Shown: positions 34,076 to 43,265, counted from the first letter of the stretch. The stretch is 64,000 bases of DNA from an uncultured Slackia sp. (GCF_944321625.1 NZ_CALUMA010000107.1:1-64000), one strand, 5' to 3'. Notes: generated from the sequence alone by a model not told the origin. A program made the numbers and translations.

Positions 34076-37000
34076 TTAATTCAGATACGGCTTGTCTTTG
34101 ATGGAGGACGCCACGTGAGCGATGCGCGTGTACAGGGCGCCGTCGCCGATGATGCTCGCGAGCTCGCGCAGCTCTTCGAGGAACGTGGCGGCTTCGCGCT
34201 TGTCGGGGCTGGTGACAACCAACCCGATCAGCGCCTTCACCTGGATGTAGCGCGCCTGGTGCCGCTGGGCGATCTGGTAGGCTTCGCGATTGGCGGCATA
34301 CGCCTTGCCGGGCGCGTGCCGATGGACCAGCATGGCCTGGGTGACCAGCGTGCTTGCAAGCGAGATGGGGTTGTCCGACTTGCGCAGCTCGTCGATGGCG
34401 ATGTCCATGAGGCGCTCTCCTTCGACGAAGTCGCCGCGGATGTTGGTGAGCAGCGCCCTGACGCCCGACGCCGTGGCCGAGAAGCTGTTGATAGGCGTCT
34501 CTCGGAACATCTCCTCCTCGAGCTTGATGACGTCGTAGATGCGCTCGTCGGGGAACCAGTTCATGATGGCGATCAGCGTGACGATGGCGGAGTACTGCAG
34601 CAGCATGTTGGCGCTGGACTCCTCGTTGCCTCGCTGCCACAGATTGCGGCCTATCAGGCGATTGAGGCAGTCTTTCGCCCGGTCGAAATCGCCCACGATC
34701 ATGTAATACGACGATTCGAATCCCAGGATGTAGTTGATGAGCAGCATGCTGGCCCCGTTGAGGAGCGCTTCGTTTTCGGCCGTCCGCAGCTTCTTCACGA
34801 TAGAGGCGTCGAGGTCGCGCCGGTAATAGGGGATGACGCCGGCCTGCACCTCTTTGAATTCGGGGATTGCCACCAAGGCCTGTGCCGCCTCGAACGTGAG
34901 AGCGTAGTCGTTCCTGTTTTGAGCGCGTGCAACCGCGACCGCTTCTTGGACGTAGAGGTCGGCCTCATACATTTGCCCTCGGTGCGTCATGTTGGCGTAG
35001 AGCACCATCGTGCAGTCGAGCTTCTTGGGTCCGGTGAGGTAGCGAACGGCCAGCTTGTAATGATGGATGGCGCCTTCCACGTCATCCACCTGAAGAAGGT
35101 AGTCGCCCGCCTTCGCCGCGAAACGGGCGCTTGATTCGGGGTGGGTGCTTTTGAGGTAATGTTTCGCGATGGTGATGTCCTGCGCGTTGGCGGGGCCGTC
35201 GCCGTACAGCGCCTCCATGCCTTGGGCAACGCGCAGGTGCGCGGTGGCAAGGCGCTGGGACTCGCGCGCAAGGCGGCTTAGAACGTGGTCGCGCACCTGC
35301 GTGTGCAGGAAACCCACATGGCTTGTGCGGTCGAGCGCGGTGATGCCCGCCGTCGAAAGCTCTAAGAGCACATTCTCGGGGTTGTCGGACCGGCATATGC
35401 GTCCGAACAGGCGGAATTCGCACGGCTCTTCCATGACGGCAAGCTTTTCCGCCATGGTCTGCGCCTCGGGGCTTAACGAGCGTAGGACGAAATCAAAGAG
35501 ATTGTCCAGCGAGTTCTTGCCCGAGAACTCCGTGTATCCCGAATCGAGGCCGCGCACGATGGCTTTCATCCAATACGGGTTGCCGTCGGCGAGCGTCACA
35601 AGGCGGTCGGCCGTCTCTTTGTCGATGTCGGGGAAGTAGTACAGCAACAATTCCATCATCTGGGAATTGCTAAGCCGCTCAAGCCTCAGCACGCGCATGC
35701 GCCCCGTTTTCTGCAGGTCATTGAGGAAACCCGCCGTGGCAAGATCCATGAGCGTGGGGGAGAGCGTGGCGATGAACTGCGCTTTGCCTGCATCCAGGTA
35801 CGAGGGAATGGCCTGGAACACCGCGAGCGACGAGGCGTCGGCGTTGTGCAAATCGTCCATCAGAATGCGAACGGCCTGCTGCTCGGAGGCGCATTCCAGA
35901 AAGCGAGAGAACGCCTCCGACACCTGCAGCGATGTGAACGCGAAGGCGGCCGATGAATCCCTGTCGTGGGAATCGAGGTCGGGAACGAGGCAGTACAGCG
36001 TGGCCCACAGCTCGGTGGGCAAGCGTTGCTCAAGGCGGGCGGAAAGCCGGGGCCAGTCGACCGCTGCCGCCACGGCGCGGATGATGGCCGCGACGGTGGA
36101 GAAGGGCGCGTCCTTTCCCTGTTGAGAAAGAGGCACCATAAGCGAGACGGCGTTGTTGAAGCGGGCGAGCTCCTTGAGAAACCGGGTTTTGCCGATGCCC
36201 GCCTGGCCTTGCACGAGCACGAACCGTGTTTCGGCTTCCTCTACTGCCGTTCGAAGGAGCTCGTCTCGCCCGATGAAGGGCATGTCGTCTTCGCTGCCCA
36301 CGAACTGCTGGCCCGTTGCGCGCACCGAGGCGGTGAACGCGTCGTTCGATCCGATTATCTCCTGATAGCATGCCACGGTTTCCTGCGAGGGAGGAATGCC
36401 CAGCGCTTCGTTCAGCTGTTCTACGAGGGACTGGTACAAGGCTCCGACCTGGGCGCGTCTGCCGCTGTGCGCCATGATGCGCATGCGGTAGCGATAGACG
36501 TCTTCGTTCAGGGGATCGGCCTGAGCGGCGGTTTCCAGAAGCTCGAGAGCGGATTCCGCCTCTCCGCGTATCGCCAGAATGCGCGCGGCTTTGCAGGTGG
36601 TGGTGACGAAGCGCTGGGTCCACCGCGTTTGCTGGGCTTCGACCCACTGGTCGAACGGATGGGCGCCCTTGAGGGAGAACCCCTCGAGGAACGGTCCGCG
36701 GAAAAGGCGGAGCGCGGCAAGCGCGTCGTCTTCGTTCGAGGACAGCGAGAGCCGCTCGAAATCGGCGACGTCCGTTTCGCACGAACGGGAGATGCCTACG
36801 GTTGAGCGCGTTGACACGAGCGCGCCTTCGGGCAGGGCTGCGCGCAGGTATGACAGGTGAATGCTTAGGCTGCGAGAGGCGACATCGGCGGTGCTATCGG
36901 GCCAGAAAAGCCACGAGAGCGTGGCGCGGGACACGGGTTTGCCCGCCGCCGCGAGATAGAATGCGAGCGCCCTCACGCGGGTGCGGGCCACGGCGGTCTC

Positions 37001-37093
37001 GGCATTATCCACAAGGATGCGCGGCTCGCCAAGGAGCTCGATGCGCAGGCTCTTCGATGCCACCTTCGGCTTTCCCCTTTCAGACATTAACAT
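34076..37093 (-). CDS. Large BTAD/AAA transcriptional regulator (SARP-like, STAND ATPase)
   Basis: 1005 residues. An OmpR-like winged helix (~15-100) is followed by a bacterial transcriptional activator domain (~105-245, DFERLSLSSNEDDALAALRLFRGPFLEGF... DPLNEDVYRYRMRIMAHSGRRAQVGALYQ). A STAND-type ATPase comes next, with Walker A GQAGIGKT (296-303) and a Walker B-like ILMDDLHNAD, and the C-terminal half is TPR-like helical repeats. Such proteins bind ATP and an effector, then activate promoters through direct repeats. The gene is divergent from MFS carrier B, its likely target, and the shared interval holds TTAACA/CTAACA repeats 11 bases apart. No sigma-54 promoter lies here. Confidence 0.85.
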   Translation of the reverse strand: MLMSERGKPKVASKSLRIELLGEPRILVDNAETAVARTRVRALAFYLAAAGKPVSRATLSWLFWPDSTADVASRSLSIHLSYLRAALPEGALVSTRSTVGISRSCETDVADFERLSLSSNEDDALAALRLFRGPFLEGFSLKGAHPFDQWVEAQQTRWTQRFVTTTCKAARILAIRGEAESALELLETAAQADPLNEDVYRYRMRIMAHSGRRAQVGALYQSLVEQLNEALGIPPSQETVACYQEIIGSNDAFTASVRATGQQFVGSEDDMPFIGRDELLRTAVEEAETRFVLVQGQAGIGKTRFLKELARFNNAVSLMVPLSQQGKDAPFSTVAAIIRAVAAAVDWPRLSARLEQRLPTELWATLYCLVPDLDSHDRDSSAAFAFTSLQVSEAFSRFLECASEQQAVRILMDDLHNADASSLAVFQAIPSYLDAGKAQFIATLSPTLMDLATAGFLNDLQKTGRMRVLRLERLSNSQMMELLLYYFPDIDKETADRLVTLADGNPYWMKAIVRGLDSGYTEFSGKNSLDNLFDFVLRSLSPEAQTMAEKLAVMEEPCEFRLFGRICRSDNPENVLLELSTAGITALDRTSHVGFLHTQVRDHVLSRLARESQRLATAHLRVAQGMEALYGDGPANAQDITIAKHYLKSTHPESSARFAAKAGDYLLQVDDVEGAIHHYKLAVRYLTGPKKLDCTMVLYANMTHRGQMYEADLYVQEAVAVARAQNRNDYALTFEAAQALVAIPEFKEVQAGVIPYYRRDLDASIVKKLRTAENEALLNGASMLLINYILGFESSYYMIVGDFDRAKDCLNRLIGRNLWQRGNEESSANMLLQYSAIVTLIAIMNWFPDERIYDVIKLEEEMFRETPINSFSATASGVRALLTNIRGDFVEGERLMDIAIDELRKSDNPISLASTLVTQAMLVHRHAPGKAYAANREAYQIAQRHQARYIQVKALIGLVVTSPDKREAATFLEELRELASIIGDGALYTRIAHVASSIKDKPYLN

Positions 37094-37123
37094 GATGACC
37101 TATATATTAACAAAACGCTAACA
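37087..37123. promoter_or_regulatory. Direct repeats that may bind the BTAD regulator
   Basis: TTAACA at 37087 and 37107 and CTAACA at 37118; the last two are 11 bases apart, the helical-turn spacing typical of SARP binding sites. The first overlaps the start of the regulator gene. A further TTAACA lies at 37213. Confidence 0.4.
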
Positions 37124-37272
37124 CTATGCCTTGAACAAGCTAAAATTGCAGGAAATCAGGGCGGTTTAGGCACCCAGACGCCCGTTATCCCCCTCCTATC
37201 CGTGAAGCCTTTGTTAACAGGGGAGCCCTAAAGTGGAACAGCTTTATTGAACTGCCGCAGAAAGGGATCAAC

Positions 37273-38532
37273 ATGACGGCATCTAAACTGAGCGGCTCCG
37301 TTTGGGCATGGCTCGTGCTCATCGGTTGCATCGGCTTCTACTCCATCCCGACGGGCATCATCGCCAACACGTCGGGCATCTTCGTGGCGCCGGTCATGGA
37401 CCAGTTCGGTTGGACCCAGACCGATACCACCATGTACCGCACCATCCAGCCCATCGTTTCGGCCATCACGGCTCCTATCGCGGGCAAGCTGCTTGAGAAG
37501 TACAACCCGCGCTGGATCCTGACCGCGGTTTCCGCTGCGTTCGGCCTGGCATCGCTCGCCAGCGCCTATGCCACCGAGCTGTGGCAGTGGAACCTCTACG
37601 GCGTGGTGTTCGGCATCACCGCCGGCTTCTTCATGTATCTGGCTGCTCCGGTTCTGATCAACATCTGGTTCAAGAAGGGTTCCGGCATCGCCGTGTCCAT
37701 CGCTGCCGCCACCCTGTCGCTGCTCGCCGCCATCGCGAGTCCCGTGGGCCAGGCGCTTATCAACGAGTTCGGCTGGCAGACCGCCCGTGCGGTGCTCTCC
37801 GTGTTCACCACCGTTCTGTCCGCTATCCTGACCGCCGCCTTCGTGCGCAAGAGCCCCTCGGTCATGGGCGTGCTGCCCTTCTGCGCCGACTCGGTGTATG
37901 AGGAGGGCGAAGACAACTCCGCCATGGAGCAGGACGGCGCCACCATGGAGCAGGCCAAGAAGTCGCCCGCTCTGTACACCCTCATCCTGGTCGCCGGCAT
38001 CTTCTGCATGTGCGCGGCATTCTTCCAGCAGATTCCCGCGTTCTGCTCGCACGGTGCGCTGGGCGCTACCGTAGGCGCCACCGCCGTGTCCATCATCATG
38101 GTGGGCGGCATCGTGGGCAAGCTGCTGCTGGGCGCTCTGAACGACAAGATCGGCATCACCTGGACGGGCCTCATCGCCACGCTGGGCGGCGCCATCGGCA
38201 TGGTGCTCGCATGGCAGGCAGGCTCCAACGTGGTCATGTTCTATGCGGGCATGGTCATCTTCGGCTTCGGCTACGCCGGCCTGACCGTCATCGCCCCCAT
38301 GCTGGCCCGTGCCTCCTTCGGCCCGCGCAACTACTCGCAGATTTATTCCTGGGTGTCCACCGGCATCTTCATCGCCACGGCCATCTCGTTCACGGTGTAC
38401 GGCCTGATCTACGACAACACCGGCAACTACGACCTGTGCTTCGTGGTGGTCATCGCGCTGTACGTGTGCGCCGCCATCATGATTCCGTTCACCGTCAAGC
38501 GCGGCAACGCTCTGTGGAAGAACAAGAAGTAG
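37273..38532 (+). CDS. MFS transporter B (OFA-type carrier)
   Basis: 419 residues with 12 helices, related to MFS carrier A (VWAWLVLIGCIGFYSIPTGIIANTSGIFVAPVMDQFGWTQTDTTMYRTIQ; GKLLLGALNDKIGITWTG). A short acidic loop separates the halves. Unlike the other three carriers of this type in the window it has no recognisable sigma-54 promoter and is divergent from the BTAD regulator, which suggests separate control. AAAGGG precedes the ATG. Substrate unknown; a monocarboxylate is likely from the family. Confidence 0.88.
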   Translation: MTASKLSGSVWAWLVLIGCIGFYSIPTGIIANTSGIFVAPVMDQFGWTQTDTTMYRTIQPIVSAITAPIAGKLLEKYNPRWILTAVSAAFGLASLASAYATELWQWNLYGVVFGITAGFFMYLAAPVLINIWFKKGSGIAVSIAAATLSLLAAIASPVGQALINEFGWQTARAVLSVFTTVLSAILTAAFVRKSPSVMGVLPFCADSVYEEGEDNSAMEQDGATMEQAKKSPALYTLILVAGIFCMCAAFFQQIPAFCSHGALGATVGATAVSIIMVGGIVGKLLLGALNDKIGITWTGLIATLGGAIGMVLAWQAGSNVVMFYAGMVIFGFGYAGLTVIAPMLARASFGPRNYSQIYSWVSTGIFIATAISFTVYGLIYDNTGNYDLCFVVVIALYVCAAIMIPFTVKRGNALWKNKK

Positions 38533-38559
38533 CACGATTCGCTCACGAGAAGCATTGCA

Positions 38560-38590
38560 AGGGCGCTCTCCCTCGGGAGGGCGTCCTTTT
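38560..38590 (+). terminator. Terminator after MFS carrier B
   Basis: AGGGCGCTCTCCC with GGGAGGGCGTCCT (two wobble pairs), followed by TTTT. Confidence 0.75.
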
Positions 38591-38602
38591 GTTGCATGAA
38601 AA

Positions 38603-38631
38603 AGCCGGCCTCGACATGAACGAGGCCGGCT
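38603..38631 (-). terminator. Terminator after the unknown sigma-54-controlled gene
   Basis: AGCCGGCCTCG and CGAGGCCGGCT form a perfect 11-bp stem; on the minus strand TTTTTCATG follows. Confidence 0.85.
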
Positions 38632-38666
38632 GTAATGCGCTCAAGAGCAGTAGGAGCGTACGAAGG

Positions 38667-39446
38667 CTATCGATACCACTGCATGACGGCGGCGCGCAGC
38701 TGGTGCAGCTGGGGAAGGCTCGCTTTCAGGGTGGCGATGTCCTCGCGGAACTGGGCGATGGATTGCGGGGTGAGTTTCTTCACCGGGGAGTTGAGGACCT
38801 TGCACACGCGATTGACCACTTTGTTGTGGGCGTGCTTCTGGGCGAACCCCATCTTCTTCTTCGCCACGATATAGATGTCGGCCAGTTCGTTGATGAATTG
38901 ACGCGCCTCGTCGGACTCCTTGAGATAGGTGCGCCACTCTTCGTCTTCCGCCTGGTGGGATTCCGCGTCCTCGGCAAGGCGGCGCAGGTCGTCGGCCGAA
39001 ATGGGGCCGCTTTGCGAAATGACGGCGCCCTTGTCTTCGGTGCGGTCGAGGTTGTTCGATCCCAGCGACAGCGTGCCTTGGCCATCCATGCCCACCAGCA
39101 TGTCGATCATGGGCAGGCCCTGATTCGACCAGCGGATATTGCGAAGGCGAATGCGCCCGAGCGATAGGTTGTCTTTAGCGAGCGGACGGCTTCCCAGAAG
39201 GAAGTGCGCCTCGACGGCGGTCTGATAGGCGATAGCGGTGGAGTACATCTCGCTATGCCAGAAGGGGATGGGCTCATTGCGCTTCACGAGCACCTGCATG
39301 CGTCCGTCTGGCAGCTCGATGCCGATGTCTACGGGGAGCTTGCCGTTCTCAAGCTCCACGGGAATTCTGACGGAGTTGACCTCGCTCAGGCGCTCGAATT
39401 GGCCTTCGGGCGCCTTGAACTGGGGCTTCTTTTTCTTCTTGGCCAT
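38667..39446 (-). CDS. Unknown protein under a sigma-54 promoter
   Basis: 259 residues starting MAKKKKKPQFKAPEGQFERL, soluble, with no signal peptide or membrane helix and no family I recognise. The first half looks beta-rich (VRIPVELENGKLPVDIGIELPDGRMQVLVKRNEPIPFWHSEMYSTAIAYQTAVEAHFLL), the second half helical and charged. AGGAG precedes the ATG at 4 bases. A sigma-54 promoter lies 46 bases upstream, back to back with that of MFS carrier C, so it belongs to the same regulon. Its two tryptophan-containing motifs (PFWHSEMY and RNIRWSNQG) might serve for a search. Confidence 0.75.
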   Translation of the reverse strand: MAKKKKKPQFKAPEGQFERLSEVNSVRIPVELENGKLPVDIGIELPDGRMQVLVKRNEPIPFWHSEMYSTAIAYQTAVEAHFLLGSRPLAKDNLSLGRIRLRNIRWSNQGLPMIDMLVGMDGQGTLSLGSNNLDRTEDKGAVISQSGPISADDLRRLAEDAESHQAEDEEWRTYLKESDEARQFINELADIYIVAKKKMGFAQKHAHNKVVNRVCKVLNSPVKKLTPQSIAQFREDIATLKASLPQLHQLRAAVMQWYR

Positions 39447-39491
39447 GAGGCTCCTCGTTTTCGAATCGGTTCGTATTTGAACATAAAATAT

Positions 39492-39507
39492 AGCAAAAAA
39501 TGTGCCC
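39492..39507 (-). promoter_or_regulatory. Sigma-54 promoter of the unknown gene
   Basis: GGGCACATTTTTTGCT on the minus strand: GG and GC correctly spaced, two departures from TGGCACG in the -24 element, intact -12. Confidence 0.7.
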
Positions 39508-39562
39508 GATTGCTGCATTCGTTATACGTGAGCAAAGTGCTCTCGGTCTGTTCGGTAAAAGG

Positions 39563-39578
39563 TGGCATGCCGTTTGCT
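39563..39578 (+). promoter_or_regulatory. Sigma-54 promoter of MFS carrier C
   Basis: TGGCATGCCGTTTGCT, near-perfect. It points away from the sigma-54 promoter of the unknown gene with about 55 bases between the two. Confidence 0.87.
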
Positions 39579-39608
39579 TCTTGACAAGACGAGAGGAAGT
39601 GACGGGGC

Positions 39609-40976
39609 ATGAGGCGCGCGGATACAGGGAAGTCGCAGGTACGTTCGAAGAAGGTGCGGGGGCGCATCCATCCGGCATGGCTCGTGTTTATCGGCTGTCT
39701 GGGCTTCTATTCCCTGGTTATCGGGTTTCTTTCGAACACGGCGGGCAACTATTACGAGCCCGTGATGCAGGAGACGGGATGGTCGCGCTTCGAGGCCACC
39801 ATCTTCACGGTCATCATGCCCATCGTGGCGTGCGCGTGTTCGCCTTTCTCGGGAAAGATTCTCAATAGATTCGGTCCGCGCACGGTGCTTCCCGCGTGCG
39901 TGATCGCCTTCGGCATCGCCTACCTTCTGACCGCCGTGACCCGTGGGCTTTGGTCCTGGATCCTGTTCGGGGTTGTCTACGGCGCGACGTCATCGTTCAT
40001 CATGTATCTCGCGATACCCGTGCTCATCAACGCCTGGTTCACGAAACGAATGGGATTGCTCATAGGCATCGTGGGCGCGTCTTTGAGCGTGTGCGCGGCT
40101 ATCGCGAGCCCGCTGACCACGTTTCTCATCGGGTTTCTGGGCTGGCGGTGCGCCCGCGTGGTCATGGGCGTCACGGTTACGGTGCTGGCGTGCGCGATCA
40201 CTGTGGCATGCGTTCGCGGGATGCCCGATACGCTGGGCGTGGCGCCGTACGGTGCGGAAGAGGATGCGTCATGCAACGTGAGGAAGAAGGCCGCGCGCAC
40301 AGACGGGGCGCAACCGTCTCGGACGGCGGAAGGGAGCTCGGAGGATGCTTCCGTTGCGCGCAAGGAGTCCGCAGGTGCGGAAGTGCGCGGCGTGGAAGCG
40401 TCTCGGGCGATGAAATCTCCCGCGTTCGTGCTGCTGCTGATTTCAGCGGGCTGCTTCGTGATGAGCGCCACCCTATGTCAGCAGCTTGCCTCTTTCGGAG
40501 CGGAATCGCCCCATATAGGCGCCGTGGCGGGCGCGTTCGCTGTGTCCATCGTGAGCTCGATGGCCATATTCGCGAAGATATTCCTCGGATGGGTGAGCGA
40601 CCGGTACGGCGCGCGCGTCGCGGCGCGCGTGGGCGCTGGCTGCGGCTGCATAGGGGCGCTCGTCATGCTGCTTGCGAACGGGGTGCCGGCGTTCTTTCTC
40701 GGCGCGGCTCTGTTCGGTTGCGGCTATTCGGCGCTTTCGGTGGTGAATCCCCTTGCGACCAAGGATTGCTTCGGCCCGCGGGATTACACCCGCATCTATG
40801 CGCGCGTCACCACGGCCGTGTTCTTCTTCAACGCCATCGGCGCGTCGGCCTATGCGGTCATCTACGACGTCACGGGCTCCTATGCCGGCATGTTCGTTAT
40901 GGTCATCGCGCTGTACGCCACGACGTTCCTCATTGTTCCTTTGGCCATCTCTTTGGGCTCCAAACTGTGGAAATAG
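39609..40976 (+). CDS. MFS transporter C (OFA-type carrier)
   Basis: 455 residues, 12 helices (HPAWLVFIGCLGFYSLVIGFLSNTAGNYYEPVMQETGWSRFEATIF at the start, IFLGWVSDRYGARVAARV in the second half), with an extended ~60-residue charged central loop rich in Ala/Ser/Glu. It is close in type to carriers A and B. Transcription from the sigma-54 promoter gives a short leader of ~20 bases with GAGGAAG. The next unit, the flavoenzyme operon, begins with its own sigma-54 promoter only 5 bases after this stop codon. Confidence 0.88.
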   Translation: MRRADTGKSQVRSKKVRGRIHPAWLVFIGCLGFYSLVIGFLSNTAGNYYEPVMQETGWSRFEATIFTVIMPIVACACSPFSGKILNRFGPRTVLPACVIAFGIAYLLTAVTRGLWSWILFGVVYGATSSFIMYLAIPVLINAWFTKRMGLLIGIVGASLSVCAAIASPLTTFLIGFLGWRCARVVMGVTVTVLACAITVACVRGMPDTLGVAPYGAEEDASCNVRKKAARTDGAQPSRTAEGSSEDASVARKESAGAEVRGVEASRAMKSPAFVLLLISAGCFVMSATLCQQLASFGAESPHIGAVAGAFAVSIVSSMAIFAKIFLGWVSDRYGARVAARVGAGCGCIGALVMLLANGVPAFFLGAALFGCGYSALSVVNPLATKDCFGPRDYTRIYARVTTAVFFFNAIGASAYAVIYDVTGSYAGMFVMVIALYATTFLIVPLAISLGSKLWK

Positions 40977-40980
40977 CGGT

Positions 40981-40996
40981 TGGCACGCAATTTGCT
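40981..40996 (+). promoter_or_regulatory. Sigma-54 promoter of the flavoenzyme-CoA operon
   Basis: TGGCACGCAATTTGCT, an exact match to TGGCACG-N4-TTGCW, 5 bases after the stop of MFS carrier C and ~155 bases before the flavoenzyme start. Confidence 0.9.
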
Positions 40997-41152
40997 TAAA
41001 AGGGAATTGGACCGAGGTTTCTCCCGCATGGCGCCCTGCTTGCCGTACGGCGCGCAGGTCGGACTGCGGAAGCGACCTCGTATGAAACCGCCTTGTACGT
41101 AAAAGGGGCTTTCGATAGAGGATTCGTCGTCAAGAGAAGGAGAATGCATACG

Positions 41153-43255
41153 ATGAGCACGCAGTATCCCATCCTCGGCTCGCCGCTGAAGGTCAACGGC
41201 GTCACGCTGCAGAACCGCATGATCACCACGTCCATGTCGCCGGGCGAGGGCTATGCGGAGAACGGCAAGGCCACCCAGCGTCTGGCCAACTACCTTGAGG
41301 AGCGCGCTGCCGGCAAGACGGGCCTGATCATCCAGACCATCTGCCCGTGGAAGCGCAACTCCGACATCGGCGAGAACGGCATCCATCTGCATCCCCTGCC
41401 GTCCTGCTATGGCGACGAGTGCATTCCCAACCTCAAAGAGATGATGGTCGATCCGGTGCATAAGCACGACGGCAAGATCTGCGCTCAGATCTACGCCGTG
41501 CACGACTGGAAGTTCGAGTCCGACGAGTGCGAAGGCCCCTACGGCCCCACCGACATCGCCGTGCTGAAGTTCATGGGCGGCTTCCGCGCCATGACCATCG
41601 AGCAGATCGAGGAGTTCAAGAAGGAATACTTCAACGCCGCGCGCGTGTGCAAGGAGGCGGGCTTCGACGCCATCGAGGTCATGGCGGGCGTCGGCGGCAT
41701 CATGAGCCGCTTCATGTCCAAGGCCACCAACAACCGTACCGACCAGTACGGCGGAAGCCTGGAGAACCGCTGCCGTCTGACGGTCGAGATTCTGCAGGGC
41801 GTGCGCGAGGTCGTGGGCCCCGATTACCCCATCGTGGTTCGCTGGTCGCCGGTCGACTTCATCAAGACCGACGCGGGCGAGGGCCTGGACATCGAGGAAG
41901 CCCTCCAGATCGTTCCCATCCTCGAAGAGGCTGGCCTCGACCTGCATGACCTGGCCGTCGGTTGGCACGAGACCAGCGTGCCGCTGACCACCAAGCGCAT
42001 CGAGGACGGCCACTGGATGTGGATCGCCGAGAAGATCAAGACCGTGGCGAAGAAGCCTGTCGCCCAGGGCTACCGCAACACCGACCCCACCGTCATGGAG
42101 AAGAACCTCCAGGAGGGCAAGTGCGACGCCATCGCCGGCCTGCGCTACAGCATCGCCGACCCCGACCTGCCGCGCAAGGTCATGGAGGACCGCACCGACG
42201 ACATGCGCAAGTGCATCGTGTGCTGCCGCTGCATCGACGATGTGGTTTCCGGCGGCAAGCCGCTGGTGTACTGCGGCGTGAACCCCCACTTCGGCCCCGA
42301 GCTCGATCACGAGCTGTATCCCAAGGCCGACAAAAAGAAGAAGGTCATGGTCATCGGCTCCGGTCCGGCCGGCATCAACGCCGCCGTCGCCGCCAGCGAG
42401 CGCGGCCACGAGGTCGATCTGTACGAGGCCGGCCCGCGTCTGGGCGGCTGCGTGAAGATGAGCTCCATTTTCAGCCCCTATCATGAGCGCTACCTTGACT
42501 ATATGAATCATCTGATCGAATCGCACCCCGCTATCAACGTGCACCTGAAGACCCCGGTGGACGCCTCTGTGGTCAAGGCTGCCAAGCCCGATGCCGTGGT
42601 GGTCGCCGTGGGCGGCGATGTGCTGGGTCTGGATGTTCCCGGCGCCGACGGCAAGAACGTCATCCAGTCGCACAACTTCCTGGAGATGCTGAACGGCCAC
42701 AAGCCCAAGGCCAAGGGCGCGTTCAACAACTTCATGTGGTGGGGCGCCACCACGGTGCTCAAGATGCACTACACCCCCGAATTCGCTCGCAAGGCGACGG
42801 GCTCTTTGAGCTGGCCCATCAGCAAGAACGTCGCCATCATTGGCGGCGGCCTGCCCGGTTGCGAGTTTGGGCATCTGTGCATGGAAACGGGCCGCACCAC
42901 CGCGATTATCGAAGAGGGCAAGAAGATTGGCTATGATGTGAGTGCGTCTGAACGCTTCGGTATGAACAACGACTTCAAGAAGGCTCCCAACGTGACCACC
43001 TACCCGCTTACCAAGGTGACCGAAATCACCGAGAGCGGCGTTAAGGCCATTCAGTCCGACAGGGAGGGCAACAAGAAGGAAATCTTCATTCCCGCTAAGA
43101 CCGTCGCCGTCACCTTGGGCTTCAAGCCCAACCATGCGTTGGCCGAATCGCTCAAGGGCATCTGCGACGAGGTGTACCTGGTTGGCGATGCCGATGAGCC
43201 GCATCGCATTGCCGATGCCACCAAGGCGGGCTACGTGGCGGGTTGCGCTATCTAG
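41153..43255 (+). CDS. 2,4-dienoyl-CoA reductase-like FMN/Fe-S/FAD flavoenzyme (Old Yellow Enzyme family)
   Basis: 700 residues in the FadH/BaiCD/BaiH layout. Residues 1-~345 form the FMN-binding TIM barrel, with NNRTDQYGGSLENRCR. An iron-sulfur cysteine cluster follows (C354, C357/C358, C360, C374), then an FAD/NAD(P)H domain with KVMVIGSGPAGINAA and a second Rossmann motif VAIIGGGLPGCEFG. The GWHE histidine (H272) of E. coli FadH is kept, but the segment equivalent to its EVMGSEGY has Gly in place of the catalytic Tyr. The enzyme probably reduces a carbon-carbon double bond in a CoA ester. The start was set at the second ATG, 9 bases after AAGGAGA. Confidence 0.92.
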   Translation: MSTQYPILGSPLKVNGVTLQNRMITTSMSPGEGYAENGKATQRLANYLEERAAGKTGLIIQTICPWKRNSDIGENGIHLHPLPSCYGDECIPNLKEMMVDPVHKHDGKICAQIYAVHDWKFESDECEGPYGPTDIAVLKFMGGFRAMTIEQIEEFKKEYFNAARVCKEAGFDAIEVMAGVGGIMSRFMSKATNNRTDQYGGSLENRCRLTVEILQGVREVVGPDYPIVVRWSPVDFIKTDAGEGLDIEEALQIVPILEEAGLDLHDLAVGWHETSVPLTTKRIEDGHWMWIAEKIKTVAKKPVAQGYRNTDPTVMEKNLQEGKCDAIAGLRYSIADPDLPRKVMEDRTDDMRKCIVCCRCIDDVVSGGKPLVYCGVNPHFGPELDHELYPKADKKKKVMVIGSGPAGINAAVAASERGHEVDLYEAGPRLGGCVKMSSIFSPYHERYLDYMNHLIESHPAINVHLKTPVDASVVKAAKPDAVVVAVGGDVLGLDVPGADGKNVIQSHNFLEMLNGHKPKAKGAFNNFMWWGATTVLKMHYTPEFARKATGSLSWPISKNVAIIGGGLPGCEFGHLCMETGRTTAIIEEGKKIGYDVSASERFGMNNDFKKAPNVTTYPLTKVTEITESGVKAIQSDREGNKKEIFIPAKTVAVTLGFKPNHALAESLKGICDEVYLVGDADEPHRIADATKAGYVAGCAI

Positions 43256-43265
43256 GAGATCGATC

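Noticed and set aside
37124-37272. Possible sigma-54 promoter before MFS carrier B
   Set aside because: GGCACCC near 37172 is not followed by a TTGC at the right distance; no -24/-12 pair exists in the interval.
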